64,000 bases of DNA from Tsuneonella amylolytica (GTDB lineage: Bacteria; Pseudomonadota; Alphaproteobacteria; Sphingomonadales; Sphingomonadaceae). The notes below the pieces were generated by a model that was not told the DNA's origin, did no database searches, and saw only the letters and a list, made by a program, of their open reading frames with translations. Below are positions 1 through 9,854 of the stretch, in pieces. Numbering within the stretch: position 1 is the first letter of the stretch; each line of letters opens with the position of its first letter. The DNA lies in assembly GCF_003626915.1 (NCBI RefSeq), contig NZ_CP032570.1, positions 1,736,001 through 1,800,000 of the forward strand, read 5' to 3'. A program made the position numbers and the translations under genes.

Positions 1-1
1 C

Positions 2-733
2 CTGCTGTCGGCGGTGCGCCGGAACTTCGACCGCGGAGCGGATAGCCTGCGACTGTTCGAGATCGGCCGCCGGTATCTCGCCGGGGGCGAGCATCCGACG
101 CTCGTCGCGGTTCTTGCCGGCACGCGCGACGCACGCGCGTGGGACGGCGGCAAGGCGCGCGGGTTCGATGCCTACGATGCCAAGGCGCTGGCGTTCGAAC
201 TGCTCGAGGCCGCCGGTGCGCCGGTCGGCAATCTGCAGGTGATGGGAGAGGCGGGCGACGCCTACCACCCTGGCCAGTCGGCGACGCTCCGGCTCGGGCC
301 GAAGAACGTGCTGGCCAGTTTCGGCATGCTCCATCCGCGGACGCTGAAGGCGTTCGACATCGACGGTCCGGTGGCGGCGGTGGGCATCCATCTGGATGCC
401 ATTCCGACGAGGAAGAACGCCGGGTTCGCGCGGCCCGCCTATGCGCCGCCTGCGCTCCAGTCGGTGACCCGCGACTTCGCCTTCCTGGTCGACGCTGCGC
501 TGCCCGCGGGCGATCTCGTTCGGGCGGTACGCGGCGCGGACAAGGGCGCCATCGTCGCGGCGCAAGTGTTCGACGACTTCCGCGGACAGGGCGTGCCCGA
601 GGGGCGCAAGTCGCTGGCAATCGAGGTTACCCTCCAGCCCGGCGACAAGAGTTTCACCGATGCCGAGATCAAGGCGATCTCCGACAAGGTGGTCGCCGCC
701 GCCGCGAAGCTGGGGGCCGAGCTGCGCGGGTGA
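2..733 (+). CDS. pheT: Phenylalanine--tRNA ligase beta subunit, C-terminal part (5' truncated by the window edge)
   Basis: Charges tRNA-Phe as part of the cytoplasmic alpha2-beta2 enzyme. The frame is open from the first complete codon of the window, so this is the last 243 residues of a protein usually near 800 aa. The end carries the ferredoxin-fold anticodon-binding domain typical of PheT (core FDDFRGQGVPEGRKSLAIE, then a closing helix ending KLGAELRG). The internal GTG at 14 is only where the visible frame meets a start-like codon, not the true start. The stop overlaps the next gene by 4 bp (GTGA). pheS would lie upstream, outside the window. Confidence 0.95.
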   Translation: MLSAVRRNFDRGADSLRLFEIGRRYLAGGEHPTLVAVLAGTRDARAWDGGKARGFDAYDAKALAFELLEAAGAPVGNLQVMGEAGDAYHPGQSATLRLGPKNVLASFGMLHPRTLKAFDIDGPVAAVGIHLDAIPTRKNAGFARPAYAPPALQSVTRDFAFLVDAALPAGDLVRAVRGADKGAIVAAQVFDDFRGQGVPEGRKSLAIEVTLQPGDKSFTDAEIKAISDKVVAAAAKLGAELRG

Positions 734-1629
734 GTGGGCCGATCGCGATCACGTCGGGCGAGCTGACCGCGACCGTTTCTCCGCTCGGCGCCGAACTGCT
801 GTCGCTGACCGACGCCGCGGGGCGGGAATACATGACCGACGCCGATCCGCGCTGGTGGACCGGACATGCCCCCATCCTGTTCCCGATCGTGGGCGCGCTG
901 GAGGGCGAGACCTACCGGCTGGGGACCCGCGAATACGCGCTGGAAAAGCACGGTTTCGCGCGCAAGAGCCAGTTCGTGTGCGAGCGGCACGAGCGTTCCG
1001 GCTGCGCACGGTTCGCGCTGGAGGACAGCGCCGCGACGCACGCGGTCTTCCCGTTCGCATTTCGCCTCGAGCTTAATTTCGAGATCGAGGACCGGACGCT
1101 CTCGATCACCGCCACGGTGACCAACCGCAGCGACGCGTCGATGCCGTTCTCGTTCGGTTTCCACCCCGCGTTCGCCTGGCCGCTGCCCGGCGGCATGGCG
1201 AAGGACCAACACCGCGTCGTGTTCGCGAAGCCCGAGCCCGGACCCGTGCGCCGGATCGGTAAAGGCGATCCCGTCCTGTTGCCCGACGCCCTTACGACGC
1301 CGGTCGACGGCGACACGCTCGTTCCACGGGCTCGACTGTTCGAGGCTGACGCGCTGATCTGGACCGAGCTCGATTCGCGCAGCCTGCGTTTCGGGGCGGA
1401 CGGCGGCGCGTGGCTCGAGCTGGAGTTTCCCGATTGCCCCCATCTCGGCATCTGGCAGAAACCGGGGGCGCCGTTCCTCGCGCTCGAGCCGTGGCACGGT
1501 TACAACGACCCGGCCGGCTTCGACGGCGACTTCCGCGACAAGCCGGGCAACATGACGCTCGCCCCCCGAACGTCCGCGCGCTTCCTGCTTTCGATCACTG
1601 TCACCCCGCCACCGGAGAATACCCCATGA
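730..1629 (+). CDS. Aldose 1-epimerase family protein (galactose mutarotase-like)
   Basis: 299 aa, predicted cytosolic sugar-mutarotase-fold enzyme of the YeaD/LacX type. Visible are the N-terminal strand TATVSPLGAELLSL, the WWTGHAPILFPIVG segment, the FHPAFAWPL histidine region and a late EPWHGYNDP stretch, all usual for this fold. The start is GTG at 730, overlapping the pheT stop. The longer reading upstream runs antisense-like through pheT and is rejected. The stop overlaps the next ATG (ATGA), so translation is probably coupled. The family acts on hexoses or hexose-6-phosphates; the exact substrate cannot be read from sequence. Confidence 0.85.
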   Translation: MSGPIAITSGELTATVSPLGAELLSLTDAAGREYMTDADPRWWTGHAPILFPIVGALEGETYRLGTREYALEKHGFARKSQFVCERHERSGCARFALEDSAATHAVFPFAFRLELNFEIEDRTLSITATVTNRSDASMPFSFGFHPAFAWPLPGGMAKDQHRVVFAKPEPGPVRRIGKGDPVLLPDALTTPVDGDTLVPRARLFEADALIWTELDSRSLRFGADGGAWLELEFPDCPHLGIWQKPGAPFLALEPWHGYNDPAGFDGDFRDKPGNMTLAPRTSARFLLSITVTPPPENTP

Positions 1630-2369
1630 AGACCGCATTCGTATCCGGCGCGACCGCCGGGATCGGCGAGGCCACCGTCCGCACGCTCGTCGCCTCGGGC
1701 TGGCGCTGCGTCGCGACCGGGCGGCGGGCCGAGCGGCTCGATGCGCTCGTCGCGGACCTGGGTGCGGACAAGGTGCATCCCGCGGTCTTCGACGTGCGCG
1801 ATGCCGAGGCCATGAACGCCGCGATCGCCGCGCTGCCGGAAGCGTTCGCGGGCATCGACCTGCTCGTGAACAACGCCGGCCTCGCGCAGGGGCTGTCACC
1901 CGCGCAGGAGGCGAATCTCGCCAACTGGCAGACGATGATCGACACCAACGTCACCGCGATGGTGACGCTGACGCGGCTGCTGCTGCCGACGCTGATCGCG
2001 CGCAAGGGCGCGATCGTGACGATCGGCTCTGTCGCCGGGAATTACGTCTACCCCGGCGGCAACGTCTATGCCGGATCGAAGGCGTTCGCCAACCACTTCA
2101 CACTTGCGCTCCGCGCCGACCTCCACGGCACCGGCGTGCGGGTGACGAGCATCGAGCCGGGCATGGTGGAGACCGAATTCACCTTGGTGCGCACGGGAAG
2201 CCAGCAGGCCTCCGACGACCTCTATCGGGGCGTGAACCCGATGACGGCCGACGACATCGCGATGATGGTGAAATGGGTCGCCGAACTGCCGCCCCACCTC
2301 AATATCAACCGGCTGGAGCCGATGCCCGTCAACCAGGACTTCGCCGGCTTCCGCGTGGCGCGCGACTGA
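1626..2369 (+). CDS. Short-chain dehydrogenase/reductase, YdfG-like
   Basis: 247 aa classical SDR. The cofactor motif SGATAGIG is at the N terminus, followed by NNAG near residue 80, catalytic Ser in IGSVAG and the YAGSK Tyr/Lys pair near residues 150-154. The C-terminal MPVNQDFAGF resembles the tail of E. coli YdfG, an NADP-dependent 3-hydroxy acid dehydrogenase acting on serine and related acids. Translationally coupled to the epimerase by a 4-bp overlap. The substrate is inferred from family resemblance only. Confidence 0.88.
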   Translation: MKTAFVSGATAGIGEATVRTLVASGWRCVATGRRAERLDALVADLGADKVHPAVFDVRDAEAMNAAIAALPEAFAGIDLLVNNAGLAQGLSPAQEANLANWQTMIDTNVTAMVTLTRLLLPTLIARKGAIVTIGSVAGNYVYPGGNVYAGSKAFANHFTLALRADLHGTGVRVTSIEPGMVETEFTLVRTGSQQASDDLYRGVNPMTADDIAMMVKWVAELPPHLNINRLEPMPVNQDFAGFRVARD

Positions 2370-2408
2370 ACTGGACCGGCACGCGGCGCACGGGTAAGCG
2401 CGCGGCCC

Positions 2409-3940
<1,532 letters not shown>

Positions 3941-3944
<4 letters not shown>

Positions 3945-5344
3945 GGGCGCCCGGCAGCTGGCGCGGGGAAGCGCAGTTCCGCCAACAGGCCGCCCTCCGG
4001 CTGGTTGGCGAGCACCAGCCGCCCGCCGTGCGCCTCCGCGATTGCGCGCGCGAGGGTCAGGCCGAGACCCGCCCCGCCGGTCTCGCGATTGCGGCTCGCC
4101 TCGCCGCGCACGAACGGTTCGGTGATCGTCTCGAGGCGGTCGGCGGGAATGCCGGGCCCGCCGTCGGTCACGGTGATGACCGCATCGCCGCCGTCCTTCG
4201 ACACCGCCACGTGTGCCCCGCCGCCGTACCGCACGGCGTTCGACACGAGGTTGCGCAGCGCCCGCTTCGCCCACGTCACGTGGACCGGGGCGACCACGCG
4301 GGGCCCGTGGGCCAGCTCCACCGGCTGGCCCATGTCCTCGAATTCCTCGACAACCGATGCGGCGAGCGCGCCAAGTTCGGTGCGCTCGGGAGGATCGCTC
4401 GCGCGGCCGACCCGGGCGAGGCTGAGGATGTCGTCGAGCGTGCGGACGATGTCCTCGATCCCGGCGGCCATCTTGCTGCGCTCGGCCTCGTCCTCCACAC
4501 TTTCGATCCGGACGCGCAGCGCAGCGAGCGGGGTCTTGAGGTCGTGGCCGATGGCGCCCAGCATCACGTCCTTTTCATCCAGCATGGCGGCGATGCGCGC
4601 CTCCATGGCGTTGTGCGCGGCGATGAGGCGGCGGATGTCGTCGGGCCCCTCGGGCTCGACCTGATCGGCCGGATCGCGGGTGCGGGCGAAGGCCTCGACC
4701 CGCCCGGTCAGCGCGGCGAGGGGGCGCGCGATACGGCGCAGGATGATCCAGATCGCCAGCATGATGATGCCGAACAGCACGATCGTCTGCAGGATCAGTC
4801 CGCGCACCATGCCGGGCTCGCGCGGCGGCGCGACGGTGCGCGCGGTCGCCCAGGTGCCGTCGTCGAGGCGGCGGCTGGCGACGTACATGCGTCCCTTGCG
4901 GCCCTCCGCCCAGCGGCCCGTCAGCCGCCCTTCGCGCAGCCGGGCGATGAGGCGCGGATCGCGTGCGGCGGGATGGCTTACGACGCGCACCGCGCCCGCC
5001 GTCCGGTCGAGCCCGAACAGGTCGGCAAGTTCGCGCGCCAGTTCGGGTTCGGTCGTGTCGATCGCCATGCGCGGGCTGTCGGCAGCGAATTCGAGCCGCA
5101 TCCGCCGCGCCCCTTCGCGAAGGGGGACGCCGCGCGCCGCGCGCCGCTCGCGCATCCGTTCGGAGCGGTCGCGCGCGCCTTCGGCATCCTGCAGCTGGAG
5201 GGCGAGCACGCCGACCACGGCGTGGGTGCGCCGCTCCTCCGACGCGCGGAACAGCAGCGCGGCCGAGATCGCCTGCGCCGCCAGCAGCGCGACCGCGACG
5301 GTCAGCAGGACCTGCCCGACGAGGCTGCGCGGCCAGATCCTCAT
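3941..5344 (-). CDS. Sensor histidine kinase, EnvZ-like
   Basis: 467 aa inner-membrane kinase. A first membrane helix (residues ~10-33) and a second (~182-203) bracket a ~150-residue periplasmic sensor. A HAMP segment (~204-255) follows, then the H-box IGHDLKTPL with phospho-acceptor His267, the N-box around Asn369 and the G-box DGGPGIP. Its start overlaps the response regulator stop by 4 bp, so the two form a cognate pair. The signal is unknown; the neighbouring EF-hand gene suggests, but does not show, a divalent-cation or envelope cue. Confidence 0.93.
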
Positions 5345-6090
5345 CCCGCGCCGCCCGCCGCGACCCGCCGCACGTCCGCGGCGAAGCGGTAACCGCCGCC
5401 GCGCACGGTCTGGATGAAGTGGGGGTTGCGGCTGTCTTCCTCGATCTTGCGGCGGAGGCGGCTGACCTGGTTGTCGACCGCGCGGTCGAACAGGTGCGCT
5501 TCGCGCCCCTGCACGAGATCGAGCAGGCGGTCGCGGTCGATCACCTGCCGGGGCCGTTCGAGGAAGGCGACCAGCAGGCGGAACTCGGCGGTCGAGATCG
5601 GCACGGTCGTGCCCTCGGGATCGGTCAGCCGGCGTTTCAGCGGATCGAGCAACCAGCCTTCGAATTCGTACGAGGCGTCGTCCTCGGGCGCGGGCGGCGC
5701 CTTGCTCGCGCGGCGCAGGACGCTGCGGATGCGGGCGACGAGTTCGCGCGGCTCGAACGGCTTCACCACGTAATCGTCGGCACCGATCTCCAGCCCGACG
5801 ATGCGGTCGGTCGGCTCGCCCTTCGCGGTCAGCAGGATGGTCGGGATCGCCTTCGATTCCACCAGGTGCCGGCAGAGCGATAGCCCGTCCTCGCCCGGCA
5901 TCATGATGTCGAGCAGGACGAGGTCGGGCGCGCCTTCCACCAGCGCGCTGCGGGCGGCGGCGGCGCTCTCGGCCTCGCGCACGACGAACCCCTGGCGCGC
6001 GAGATAGGCGGCCAGGGGTTCGCGTAGGGTCGCCTCGTCGTCGACGAGAAGGAGGCGGACGGGCGCAGGTTCGGTCATGGTCGCCGTCAT
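5341..6090 (-). CDS. OmpR/PhoB-family response regulator
   Basis: 249 aa. The receiver domain has the acidic pocket DDE at 17-19, phospho-acceptor Asp61 in LLDIMMP, Thr88 and Lys110. A C-terminal winged helix carries the usual DNRVSRLRRKI-like recognition segment (here DNQVSRLRRKIEED) and VRGGGYRF. It is followed directly by its kinase gene. Two ATGs, at 6090 and 6078, are possible; neither has a strong Shine-Dalgarno. It lies 49 bp downstream of the EF-hand gene on the same strand and may be read from that promoter. Confidence 0.94.
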   Translation of the reverse strand: MTATMTEPAPVRLLLVDDEATLREPLAAYLARQGFVVREAESAAAARSALVEGAPDLVLLDIMMPGEDGLSLCRHLVESKAIPTILLTAKGEPTDRIVGLEIGADDYVVKPFEPRELVARIRSVLRRASKAPPAPEDDASYEFEGWLLDPLKRRLTDPEGTTVPISTAEFRLLVAFLERPRQVIDRDRLLDLVQGREAHLFDRAVDNQVSRLRRKIEEDSRNPHFIQTVRGGGYRFAADVRRVAAGGAG

Positions 6091-6139
6091 CCGTGGCCCC
6101 GGTGGGGCACGCCGGTCAAGCGCGCCCCGTGCCGGTTCC

Positions 6140-6703
6140 TTACTGGGCCTGCCGTTCGGCCTTGCGGGCTTCCCATTTGGCCTTCATCGCGGCGCGAGCG
6201 GCCTGCCGTTCGGCCTGGGTGACCACGCCGTTGCGGTCGGTGTCGGCCGTTTCGAAGCGCTTCAGCGCGGCGGCGGTGAATTCGGCGCGGGTGATCGTGC
6301 CGTTGCCGTCGGTGTCGCCGCGCATACCGCGCTTCGCGCCCATCTTCTGGCCGCCCATCTTGTGGCCGGCGTGCATGCCGTCGCCGCGCTTGGCCATCCG
6401 GGCGCCTTCGGGCCGGTCGGGCCGGGCGGGGCGGCTGGCCTTGAACGCGGCGCGTTCTTCGGCGCTGACGGTGCCGTCCTTGTTGGTGTCGAGCCGGGCG
6501 ATCATCTGCGCGCGGCGCGCCTCGCGGTCGGCCTGGTTGAGCACGCCGTCGCTGTTGACGTCCATTTTCGCGAAGCGCTGGGCGGCCATCGCCTCGGCCT
6601 GGGCGCGGGTCATGTCGCCCTGGGGGGCCGTGCCGGGGGCGGCGAAGGCGGTGGCGGCGGTGGCGAGCGCCGCGGCGGCGAGCGAAAGCTTGATGGTACG
6701 CAT
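6140..6703 (-). CDS. Secreted EF-hand calcium-binding protein
   Basis: 187 aa with a signal peptide (KLSLAAAALATAATAFA, cleavage expected near residue 22). Four EF-hand-like loops are visible, starting at Asp48, Asp72, Asp130 and Asp154, two on each side of a Gly/Met/Lys-rich linker (~95-128). The predicted location is the periplasm. The start at 6703 is preceded by GGAGAG; a longer open frame upstream has no coding support. Position upstream of the two-component genes suggests cotranscription, and possible Ca2+ buffering or sensing at the envelope is inference. Confidence 0.88.
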   Translation of the reverse strand: MRTIKLSLAAAALATAATAFAAPGTAPQGDMTRAQAEAMAAQRFAKMDVNSDGVLNQADREARRAQMIARLDTNKDGTVSAEERAAFKASRPARPDRPEGARMAKRGDGMHAGHKMGGQKMGAKRGMRGDTDGNGTITRAEFTAAALKRFETADTDRNGVVTQAERQAARAAMKAKWEARKAERQAQ

Positions 6704-6726
6704 GATTGGGTCTCTCCGATCCGGTG

Positions 6727-6794
6727 AAAAAGTAGAGCTGCGACGGGCCGAGTGGGAGGGGGGAGGGAGGCCCACCGGCATCGCGCCGCAGCTC
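6727..6794 (-). terminator. Probable intrinsic terminator of the Gln/Ser-rich gene
   Basis: Read on the minus strand, GAGCTGCG (6794-6787) pairs with CGCAGCTC (6742-6735) across a GC-rich 44-nt interval, followed by TAC and five Ts. It lies 120 bp past the stop of the 6915-7361 gene. The large loop makes it weaker than a textbook hairpin. Confidence 0.45.
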
Positions 6795-6914
6795 ATGTTG
6801 GCCGTTCTAGGCCCGGATTGTCGCACGGATATGCCGGCCGCCGGCCATTTTGTCGCGAAGTGTATCGCGTGGCCGGCGGCGTTCACCGGATCGACAGCGG
6901 AGAGAGCCGCCGCC

Positions 6915-7361
6915 TCACTCGTCGAGGAAGGCGCCGTTGTTGCGCTCGGCCCGCTCGGCCTGGCGGGCGCGTTCGCTGTCCGGCTCCATCTCGGCGCGGC
7001 CCGGCTGCTGGGCCTGCTCCGCCTGTCCGGGTGCCTCGCTTTCGAGCGCGGGCTGCCCGCCCTCGCCGCGATCGCCGTAGCCGGCCGGGGTGTGCTCGGC
7101 ATCGGCGGGGTTCTGCTTGCTGGCGGTTTCCTGGTCCACCGGCGTGCCGTCCTTCGCCCAGCCGGCGTTCTCCTGGCCCGACGATCCCGCCGCCGAGCCG
7201 CCGCCGGGCGACTGCCGGCCCTCGACATCCTTCGGCTTGGGTTCCCCTGACTGGGGTTCGCCTGACTGCGATTGGCCCGACTGGGATTGGGACTGGGTGC
7301 CGCCGGACTGGTTCTGCGACTGGGACTGCGATTGCGACTGGTTCTGGCCGTTCTGGTTCAT
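6915..7361 (-). CDS. Hypothetical Gln/Ser/Gly/Glu-rich disordered protein
   Basis: 148 aa with no recognised domain. The first ~45 residues are short Q-S-G repeats (NQSQSQSQSQNQSGG, then QSQSGQSQSGEPQSGEP). The rest is Pro/Glu/Ala/Gly-rich with no hydrophobic core, signal peptide or cysteine, so it should be soluble and unstructured. The reading frame is clean, starts with ATG, and is followed by a terminator-like hairpin, which favours a real gene. Function is unknown. A low-complexity chance frame in GC-rich DNA is the main alternative. Confidence 0.55.
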   Translation of the reverse strand: MNQNGQNQSQSQSQSQNQSGGTQSQSQSGQSQSGEPQSGEPKPKDVEGRQSPGGGSAAGSSGQENAGWAKDGTPVDQETASKQNPADAEHTPAGYGDRGEGGQPALESEAPGQAEQAQQPGRAEMEPDSERARQAERAERNNGAFLDE

Positions 7362-7453
7362 GGGTGTGCCTTTCGATTGGTCTGCCCCTTCAAGCGAGCG
7401 GCACCCGCGGTCGTTCCGAAAGGGCGGGGGAGGGTTGCCCCGAACTCGGGGGA

Positions 7454-7559
7454 TGTCACACCTGTCACACGGTCCAGGGGGTAAAGTGTCGCCTTGGCCC
7501 GGGAAGCGTCGCCTTGTGCGATACGGAGTGTCGCCTTGCGGGATGGCGACGTCGCCTTG
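7454..7559. repeat. Iterated short repeats: 2 x TGTCACAC and 4 x GTCGCCTTG
   Basis: Lies in the 315-bp gap between the Gln/Ser-rich gene and the DUF1294 remnant; the rest of the gap shows no gene. TGTCACAC occurs at 7454 and 7463, separated by one base. GTCGCCTTG then occurs at 7488, 7508, 7530 and 7551, spaced 20, 22 and 21 bp, close to two helical turns. Inter-repeat sequences differ. It could be a multi-site protein-binding array upstream of the 7361 start, or decayed repeat DNA. Confidence 0.6.
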
Positions 7560-7676
7560 GCAGGGGAAGGGAGGCCGGAGGGGCGGCGGAGGGGGAGGGC
7601 GCGGCGCATGACCACCCGCATAGCGCGGACAGGGGGCTGTAGGAAAATGCGCAGCGGCCGCAGCGCCGCGGCCCGC

Positions 7677-7966
7677 TCAGCGCGATAGCATCCATCCGAT
7701 CAGCGCGCCGAGGCTGAGCATCTGGATCACCGCGATGCGGAACAACCGGCCCGAGAACGGCTGCTTGCGCGTCTTGTGCCGGAACACCCGCCGCCCGGCA
7801 TAGGCCTCGGCGTGCCGCCCAAGAGCGCCAGCCGCAACGACGTCGCCTCCGCCACCCGCCGCCCGCCCGCCCGCGCCGACCGCTTGTCGATCCCGAACGC
7901 GGCGAACGCGGCGATATTGACCGCAAGGAGCCAGAGTGCGGCGAGGGCGGGCGGATCGAGCGGCAT
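7677..7966 (-). pseudogene. DUF1294 membrane protein, single-base frameshift
   Basis: The N-terminal part (AAFGIDKRSARAGG, then LALLGGTP) matches the usual start of DUF1294 proteins. Near 7806-7810 the frame breaks. One base further along, the conserved remainder resumes: AYAGRRVFRHKTRKQPF, a hydrophobic segment, and a stop at 7677-7679. Total length of 290 nt is one base short of a whole number of codons, so a one-base deletion is the simplest explanation. DUF1294 proteins are small two-helix membrane proteins of unknown function. A sequencing error is possible. Confidence 0.8.
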
Positions 7967-8087
7967 GGGACGGCGGGTGAGGGGAGTGTAGCTAGGCGCG
8001 CGATTTCCCAGGCGGTTGGGCAGCAGCTCGCTTCAACTCTTCGCTGTTTCTCATTTCGATGGCCGGCTCAAAGAGAGATGTTGTAAA

Positions 8088-9170
8088 TTACTCGACCAAC
8101 CTAAGGTTTCCAATCTGCTTGCCGCTGCCTGTTGCCCCTCCCTCTAACGGCAACATCGTGACAAGACCAAACACTAGATTATCTATCTCATTCGGTGGGA
8201 TAGACAAGTCCCTAGCCAAATCCGCCTTGCCCAAACCCATGCTGCGCATTTCAGTAAAAACCTGATTCCAGAGCTGAGAGGTTTCTCTTGCGATCCCCTC
8301 GGGTTCCCGAGTGCGGTAACCTACCTTTTGTATTTCTATGCAAAGGCCTCGATATTCCCAGTCAGTTGTCAATCCGAGCTTGTGAACGCGATAGTTGAGA
8401 GCTGCTACTGATACTTTCCACCGTTTCTTAGCTCGAACCAACGAACTCAACCCATAGACGATTGGCAGTGTGGCGCGAACATCCGCAGCCGGCATAAGAA
8501 ATGACGACGCAAAGCGATTTGCCTCGTGTTCGGCTTCCCGACCACGTGGTGCTCCGTGGCGGTGAAGAACCAAATGACCAAGCTCGTGAGCAGCATCGAA
8601 GCGCTGATGTTCTGAACTCTTAAACGAATTTAGGAACACGTAGGGCTTGTCACGACGCCACGTAGAAAAAGCATCAACTGATTTTACAGCCTCAGCGAGC
8701 GAGCACACGCGCACGCCTTTGGACTCAAGGAGCGCGACCATATTTGAAATCGGACGCTCGCCGATCAGCCAGCGTTCGCGGAGTACGCGGGCAGCACCTT
8801 CCGGAGTTTCATGTTTTAGATCTTCGAGGTCAGGCTCAGGGAGATTGAACCTCTCCTCAATCCAATCGAATGCTAGAAAACCTAATGACCCCGACGCAAG
8901 AGCTCCGTCACGCTCAGCCGCGGTCATAGAGGACATGGATCGAAAACTGGCTGATCTTTGATCTGCTACATCGATCTCAGCACCCATAAAAAATGATGCA
9001 GGAAATCGAAGGAGCGCCGAAATCTCGTCCAACTCCGTTGGACCTGGCTCGCGTTCGTCGGCTTCCCAGCGCATCACGGTTCGTGGATGCAGACCGAGTT
9101 GTTCGGCGAATCCCTTTTTGCTTAGCCCCGCGCGCTGCCGGGCTAAGGTAAGTCGTTGGCCACTGAACAT
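8088..9170 (-). CDS. XRE regulator fused to ImmA/IrrE-family metallopeptidase
   Basis: 360 aa. An N-terminal helix-turn-helix (residues ~8-55, core LSKKGFAEQLGLHPRTVMRW) is followed by a COG2856-type zinc peptidase with HELGH at 195-199 and a downstream Glu (214 or 216) in EAEHEANRFAS. Family members cleave repressors or antitoxins after a stress signal (ImmA, IrrE). It begins 2 bp after the preceding stop, so the pair is one operon. The region is visibly AT-richer than its surroundings, suggesting acquisition. It may regulate, or act as antidote to, its partner; this is inference. Confidence 0.9.
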   Translation of the reverse strand: MFSGQRLTLARQRAGLSKKGFAEQLGLHPRTVMRWEADEREPGPTELDEISALLRFPASFFMGAEIDVADQRSASFRSMSSMTAAERDGALASGSLGFLAFDWIEERFNLPEPDLEDLKHETPEGAARVLRERWLIGERPISNMVALLESKGVRVCSLAEAVKSVDAFSTWRRDKPYVFLNSFKSSEHQRFDAAHELGHLVLHRHGAPRGREAEHEANRFASSFLMPAADVRATLPIVYGLSSLVRAKKRWKVSVAALNYRVHKLGLTTDWEYRGLCIEIQKVGYRTREPEGIARETSQLWNQVFTEMRSMGLGKADLARDLSIPPNEIDNLVFGLVTMLPLEGGATGSGKQIGNLRLVE

Positions 9171-9172
9171 AG

Positions 9173-9793
9173 CTACTTACGGCTGATCTGAACTCGGAAT
9201 TCGGGGCCATCGTCGAGATCAATGGGCGAACGAACGCGAAGGTCATTGTCGCCGCTGACCAAGATGATGCGTTCCTTCCAACCGCCGATGATTCCCCCCT
9301 CACACTTTGTCGGAAGTGAGAGCTCAGCCCGCACAGTTTCTCCGACGGCGTAGATACAGAGGTACCATGTCGTTACTCCAGGTGACTTGGCTTCGTCTGG
9401 CTCAAGAAACGGAAGTCGCAGTTGGTTCGATTCAATCGCCATCTTACTGAACTCGCCACGACGCGAGCGGTTCGTCGGAAAGGAGATCGGATTGCCCGCA
9501 CCATCGTCGGTATTCACCACCGCGACCTTGATGCCGGCTGCCTCGTCGAAAATTGTGGCAAAATTCGCAGTATCGTCTGCCGCCCAACCGGACGGTCGAA
9601 ATTCTTGGCGGAGTCTGACGACGGCGTCATGCCAAGCCAGCCAACCCCTTGCGATTGGTGGAGAATCCACTGTGCAACCTGCGACCGCAGCGGAAGCGGC
9701 GCGAACGGCAGAGATCAGCCCTTCACGATGAAGGCCTAACTCGCGAATTCGATCATCGACCGCAGAACGGGTTATGTAAACAGCAGCAGCCAC
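9173..9793 (-). CDS. Uncharacterised protein, partner of the XRE-ImmA/IrrE gene
   Basis: 206 aa, no family recognised. It starts with GTG at 9793 behind AAAGGTG. It has no signal peptide or membrane helix and looks soluble and cytosolic, with an N-terminal helical segment (VDDRIRELGLHREGLISAV) and a Trp/Asp-rich C-terminal half (WYLCIYAVGE, WKERIILVSGDNDLRV). It lies first in the two-gene operon, directly under the 13-bp inverted repeat. Such partners of ImmA/IrrE proteins are often toxins or stress effectors, but nothing in this sequence identifies an activity. Confidence 0.75.
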   Translation of the reverse strand: MAAAVYITRSAVDDRIRELGLHREGLISAVRAASAAVAGCTVDSPPIARGWLAWHDAVVRLRQEFRPSGWAADDTANFATIFDEAAGIKVAVVNTDDGAGNPISFPTNRSRRGEFSKMAIESNQLRLPFLEPDEAKSPGVTTWYLCIYAVGETVRAELSLPTKCEGGIIGGWKERIILVSGDNDLRVRSPIDLDDGPEFRVQISRK

Positions 9794-9804
9794 GAATCAC
9801 CTTT

Positions 9805-9848
9805 CGGTCACTTTTTTCTTCCTCATTTGTGATCCAAAAAAGTGACCG
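9805..9848. promoter_or_regulatory. 13-bp perfect inverted repeat in the promoter of the XRE-ImmA/IrrE operon
   Basis: CGGTCACTTTTTT (9805-9817) and AAAAAAGTGACCG (9836-9848) are exact inverse complements around an 18-nt spacer. The first arm lies within 12-24 bp of the GTG start at 9793, just upstream of its ribosome-binding site. Best reading: operator for the operon's own XRE protein. It also sits 7 bp after the nrdB stop (9855), so a role as nrdB 3'-end hairpin is the alternative; no T-run follows the stem on the minus strand. Confidence 0.65.
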
Positions 9849-9854
9849 CGTCAA

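Noticed and set aside
139-729. Open frame running through the pheT end into the epimerase gene
   Set aside because: The part before 730 is Arg/Gly-rich and unlike any protein; pheT is clearly coding there in another frame.
8088-9793. Cassette as a remnant prophage or integrative element
   Set aside because: No integrase, tRNA target, terminal direct repeat or phage structural gene was found nearby.
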